Shown here: one piece after another, positions 61,192 to 64,000 of the stretch
How positions within the stretch are numbered: the first letter of the stretch is position 1
Layout of the letters: every line of letters begins with the position of its first letter
Assembly (NCBI GenBank): GCA_964471595.1
Contig: CAYYGN010000015.1
Location: forward strand, 1-64,000
Source of the DNA: JAGNXB01 sp964471595
GTDB taxonomy: Bacteria; Bacteroidota; Bacteroidia; Chitinophagales; Saprospiraceae
DNA: 64,000 nt
Direction: 5' to 3'
Program-made: the position numbers and the translations under genes
Notes under the pieces: model-generated
The model's database searches: none
Seen by the model: the letters and a program-made list of their open reading frames with translations, nothing else
Told to the model about the DNA's origin: nothing

Positions 61192-62205
61192 ATGCACCTT
61201 TCGTTCAAGCTTATCTTGTGTCTGGCATTGACCTTAATGGTCGCCTGCCGCGAAGATTCCCCCTCTTCTTCAACGGATTCCTCCAACGAAGCACCTTCTC
61301 CCAAAGCGGTCGCCCCGGTCCCTATCCCTCAGTTTGATGCCCGTTCGGCTTACGGTTTTATTGAAAAACAGCTTTCCTTCGGACCCCGCTCTCCGGATAG
61401 TCCCGGTCATGAGGCGTGTCTGGATTGGATGGAGAGCCAATTCGAATCCTATGGGGCCCGGGTCATCCGCCAATCCTTCAAGGCCAGGAAACTGGATGGC
61501 GGCACATACGAGGCTACCAATCTCATTGCCAGTTTCAACCCTGAATTTCCCGACCGGGTTTTGCTGAGCGCCCACTGGGACACCCGTGCCGTTGCCGATT
61601 ACGATCCCGACCAAAGCAAAAGATTACAGCCCATTCCCGGCGCTGATGACGGAGGTAGCGGCGTAGCCGTTCTCTTGGAAATCGCCCGGCAACTCCAGGC
61701 TCAGCCCATTCCGTTTGGCGTGGACATTGTCCTTTTTGATGCCGAAGACCAGGGCCGGGATGGCGGAGGGGACACTTATTCCTGGTGTCAGGGAGCGCAA
61801 TATTGGGGCCGACAAACCCATGTGCCCAATTACAAAGCCCGATTCGGCATTCACCTCGACATGGTCGGAGCCCGCCATGCCAGATTCGCCCGGGAAGGGT
61901 ACTCCCGCCAATATGCCCCGCAGGTGCTCGACAAGGTCTGGAAACTTGCCCAAGGCATGGGCTACGGGATGTATTTTGTCGATGATCCGGAACCGCCTGT
62001 AACGGACGATCATCTGTTTGTCAATGAATATGCCCGTATTCCGACCATCAATATCATTCACAAAGCATTGGGTTCACAAACGGGTTTCGGACCGCATTGG
62101 CACACGCATGGTGACGATATTTCCGTCATTGACCAGCGCACCCTGAAAGGTGTTGGCCAGGTGGTATTGGCCGTGGTGTACAACACGTATATGGGCCGTT
62201 TCTGA
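61192..62205 (+). CDS. M28/glutaminyl-cyclase-like lipoprotein
   Basis: This 337-residue lipoprotein (lipobox LMVAC, cysteine 19) has a zinc-dependent M28-fold domain: SAHWDTRAVADYD (H128, D130), PIPGADDGGSG (D152), DAEDQGRDGGGD, WCQGAQYWG, HLDMVGARHARF and PHWHTHGDD. The HWDTR and WCQGAQYWG segments follow glutaminyl-peptide cyclotransferases more than aminopeptidases, so it may form N-terminal pyroglutamate on exported proteins, common among Bacteroidota secreted proteins. The ATG at 61192 starts the signal peptide; the longer frame lies inside the TPR gene. Confidence 0.88.
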   Translation: MHLSFKLILCLALTLMVACREDSPSSSTDSSNEAPSPKAVAPVPIPQFDARSAYGFIEKQLSFGPRSPDSPGHEACLDWMESQFESYGARVIRQSFKARKLDGGTYEATNLIASFNPEFPDRVLLSAHWDTRAVADYDPDQSKRLQPIPGADDGGSGVAVLLEIARQLQAQPIPFGVDIVLFDAEDQGRDGGGDTYSWCQGAQYWGRQTHVPNYKARFGIHLDMVGARHARFAREGYSRQYAPQVLDKVWKLAQGMGYGMYFVDDPEPPVTDDHLFVNEYARIPTINIIHKALGSQTGFGPHWHTHGDDISVIDQRTLKGVGQVVLAVVYNTYMGRF

Positions 62206-62217
62206 TCGTCCAATACC

Positions 62218-62406
62218 ATGAAAAAACTGGTCGCCAATATCCTCCTTTTTACCGCCGGACTCACCCTCATGACCTTGACGATCGAGGTGTACCGCAAGGG
62301 CAAGCTCCAGATCGACGAGCCCTGGCTTTTTGCCGGGGCGATTGTTGCTCTTGGAATTATCGGCGGCTATACCATCACCTGGGTGGCCGAGGGCAAAAAC
62401 CGGTGA
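62218..62406 (+). CDS. Small two-span membrane protein
   Basis: This 62-residue protein has two hydrophobic segments (about 5-22 and 37-55) separated by a charged loop (EVYRKGKLQIDEPW) and a basic end (EGKNR). It is 12 bases after the glutaminyl-cyclase-like gene on the same strand, so the two are likely co-transcribed. I recognise no family. Confidence 0.65.
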   Translation: MKKLVANILLFTAGLTLMTLTIEVYRKGKLQIDEPWLFAGAIVALGIIGGYTITWVAEGKNR

Positions 62407-62413
62407 CAAGGCC

Positions 62414-63865
62414 TTATAAGGCGCCTTCCAACCACATGGCTGCCACCAGAAAAAGGGCGGAAGCCCCGACCAGGGCACCAAACACCGGCGCCACAAAACG
62501 CAACCACTTGCCATAGGATATGTCTGCCATGGCGAGCATGGCCATAAGGGTGACCGAGGTGGGCACGACGAGATTGGTGAAGCCATCCCCACAGGTAAAG
62601 GCAAAAACAGCCACGGACCGGGGGATACCGAGCAGGTCGGATAGGGGTGTCATTACCGGCATGGTGGCGGCCGCTTGTCCTGAACCGCTGGGAATGAAAA
62701 AATTAAGGCAGGATTGAAAGACAAACATCCCCTCGGCAGCCATTACAGGCGGCCATCCCTGAAGACTTGATGCGGCATAATGGATCAGGGTGTCCAAAAT
62801 GAGTCCGTCTTCCATCACTACCTGGATCCCCTTGGCAAACCCGACGACCATGGCGGCAACGACCATTTCCTCGGAGCCCTTTACAAATGCTTTCGCCGTT
62901 TCGGACAAAGAAAGCCGGGCCATAAGGGCGGCGATGATTCCCATGGCAAGAAATCCTGCACTCATCTCTGCCAACCACCAACCCTGAGTCTGCATGGCCC
63001 AAACAATGGCGCCAACCAGTAGCGCACAAAGAAGCACGATCCACAAATGCCGGGGGCGCAAGGAGGTATGAATCTCTCCCAAGCCCCGGATGGTGAAACG
63101 GTCTTCTTGGGTGAGGCCGGAGGATGAGGGGCGTCGTACACGGGCTCCATACCACAACATGTATCCGATGGCTATGGCCATGCATACCGCAAAAAAAACA
63201 GACCTGAACCCAAGCCCGCTTCCAATGGGGACCTCGGCAATTCCCTGGGCTACCTGAACGGTAAACGGATTGGTAGTGGCTGCCGCAAATCCTACATCTG
63301 CAGAGAGGATGATCAGGGCCAAACCAAACATCCTGTCATAGCCCAATTCTCTGGCGACATACAGAAATACCGGAACGAGAGGGATGAATTCCTCTCCCAT
63401 CCCGAGCGTGGACCCAGCCACCCCGATTCCCACCATCAGAATGACTGTCAACAACGGACCCGAGGCTGAAAATCGCTGGATTAGGGCATGCAGGACAGCG
63501 GTTATGGTTCCGGTCTTTTGCAATATCCCAAATACCCCTCCGATCAAAAAAATGAGAAAAATGATATCCGCCGTCTTCTCCATGCCCCTTGGAATGGCCG
63601 AAAGGAATTGCAGCAAACTAACCGGTGATGCTTTTCCTTCTTCCCGGGTGGGAATGAAAATACCCTCCAGCGAAAAATGTTTGTCCACTGGTGTGTAAGA
63701 TCCCGGAATGACAACCGTGCGGGGCACGGACCCTACCGTGCGAGATTCCCGCTTGAATTGTCCTGAAGGGAGTATGTAACTGAGTACACTGGCCGCCAGA
63801 ATGATCCCTGTGAGCAACACAAAAACATGAGGCAACCGGATTCCGGAAAAGCGTTTTGACTTCAT
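62414..63865 (-). CDS. YfcC-family carrier
   Basis: This 483-residue membrane protein has about twelve spans and the YfcC-family signs: an early periplasmic stretch (LPSGQFKRE ... VIPGSYTPV), GVAGSTLGMGEEFIPLVPVF, ADVGFAAATTNPFTVQVAQG and SGSGQAAATMPVMTPLSDLLG. These ion-transporter-superfamily carriers are proposed to move dicarboxylates or amino acids. The ATG at 63865 begins MKSKRFSGIRLPHVFVLL; the longer frame to 63994 crosses the divergent promoter and is not used. It is convergent with the small membrane protein, 7 bases away. Confidence 0.88.
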   Translation of the reverse strand: MKSKRFSGIRLPHVFVLLTGIILAASVLSYILPSGQFKRESRTVGSVPRTVVIPGSYTPVDKHFSLEGIFIPTREEGKASPVSLLQFLSAIPRGMEKTADIIFLIFLIGGVFGILQKTGTITAVLHALIQRFSASGPLLTVILMVGIGVAGSTLGMGEEFIPLVPVFLYVARELGYDRMFGLALIILSADVGFAAATTNPFTVQVAQGIAEVPIGSGLGFRSVFFAVCMAIAIGYMLWYGARVRRPSSSGLTQEDRFTIRGLGEIHTSLRPRHLWIVLLCALLVGAIVWAMQTQGWWLAEMSAGFLAMGIIAALMARLSLSETAKAFVKGSEEMVVAAMVVGFAKGIQVVMEDGLILDTLIHYAASSLQGWPPVMAAEGMFVFQSCLNFFIPSGSGQAAATMPVMTPLSDLLGIPRSVAVFAFTCGDGFTNLVVPTSVTLMAMLAMADISYGKWLRFVAPVFGALVGASALFLVAAMWLEGAL

Positions 63866-63954
63866 GGTGCAGGGGTCCCTCCCGAGAGGGCAATGGGTCG
63901 GAGACACCAAGATAGGAATATCGGGACACCCCGATCGGCCGCAGAGGATTGCTT

Positions 63955-63962
63955 TAACTTTG
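63955..63962 (+). promoter_or_regulatory. -7 box TAACTTTG at window edge
   Basis: TAACTTTG, a perfect TAnnTTTG box, lies 12 bases before an ATG at 63975 in the divergent gap of the YfcC gene, the same layout as at other genes in this window. Confidence 0.45.
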
Positions 63963-63974
63963 CGCCAAACCTCG

Positions 63975-64000
63975 ATGCTTGATTCCAGCCCCACTCCGCA
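63975..64000 (+). CDS. Start of a gene cut by the window edge
   Basis: ATG at 63975 opens MLDSSPTP and runs off the window. It is supported only by the -7 box 12 bases upstream and by the divergent gap. No family can be named. Confidence 0.35.

Noticed and set aside
1..64000. CRISPR arrays, insertion sequences, prophage, rRNA operons
   Set aside because: No evenly spaced short repeats, transposase or integrase motifs, phage structural genes or rRNA text were seen on either strand.

Overview
The window is a stretch of chromosome from a gliding-type Bacteroidota, probably close to Saprospiria or Chitinophagia. The evidence is type IX secretion (T9SS) C-terminal sorting domains on three large secreted proteins, a GldB lipoprotein, a DUF4175 protein, a TrpF-like paralogue, a CysN not fused to CysC, and -7 promoter boxes of the Bacteroidota form TAnnTTTG close to many start codons. 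Gene density is high. I see no transposase, phage, CRISPR array or rRNA gene.

Layout. 1-320: two tRNA-like 5' halves in a 132-bp direct repeat on the minus strand, with a recognisable promoter. 0.3-6.7 kb: AsmA-like protein, an ABC ATPase with a histidine-rich FtsX permease, and an Lgt-like membrane protein joined to a secreted-looking domain. 7.0-14.1 kb: a polysaccharide-precursor operon combining acetamido-uronate synthesis (acetyltransferase, TviB/WbpO dehydrogenase, WlbA oxidoreductase, uronate epimerase) with a complete sulfate-activation set, cysC-cysD-cysN. 14.2-23.5 kb: core and envelope genes (beta-barrel, gldB, 2OG oxygenase, tatA, mevalonate-kinase-like GHMP kinase, DUF4175, RsbW-like kinase, ybeY, rlmB). 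23.6-27.2 kb: a large M36 metallopeptidase exported by T9SS, ending at a strong terminator.

28.2-35.9 kb is the most unusual part. It is a tightly packed minus-strand operon of six exported proteins: a DUF1549-like lipoprotein, a second lipoprotein, a Tat-exported DUF1501/alkaline-phosphatase-like protein, a cytochrome-c-like lipoprotein with a CX4CH site, a small lipoprotein, and a 1171-residue CUB/Ig-repeat T9SS protein. It resembles a dispersed version of the planctomycete DUF1549/DUF1553/PSCyt1/DUF1501 set, and I know of no described function for such an operon. Next come a TauE-like permease and a methyltransferase, then a decayed HMA/AraC-type regulator, an 8-cysteine micro-protein with its own terminator, and a FecA-like TonB receptor behind a palindromic operator-like site, which together suggest a metal-handling locus.

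40.5-49.1 kb: pcm, a phosphohexomutase and a MATE exporter, flanked by two ECF sigma factors. Each sigma factor is translationally coupled to a protein that has a short cytoplasmic N-terminus, one membrane span, a low-complexity linker and a beta-barrel-like C-terminus. 49.2-57.1 kb: Nfu-type Fe-S protein, SLC13 carrier, M28-PDZ peptidase, coiled-coil protein, zapA, rny, and a dnaX whose long form needs a -1 slip on a run of nine A. 57.2-64 kb: a T9SS protein built from a duplicated ~400-residue module, a TPR protein, an M28/glutaminyl-cyclase-like lipoprotein, a small membrane protein, a YfcC carrier, and the first codons of a divergent gene at the window edge.

Boundaries and families were read by eye from translations. 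No database search was run, and family names are recognition from memory.
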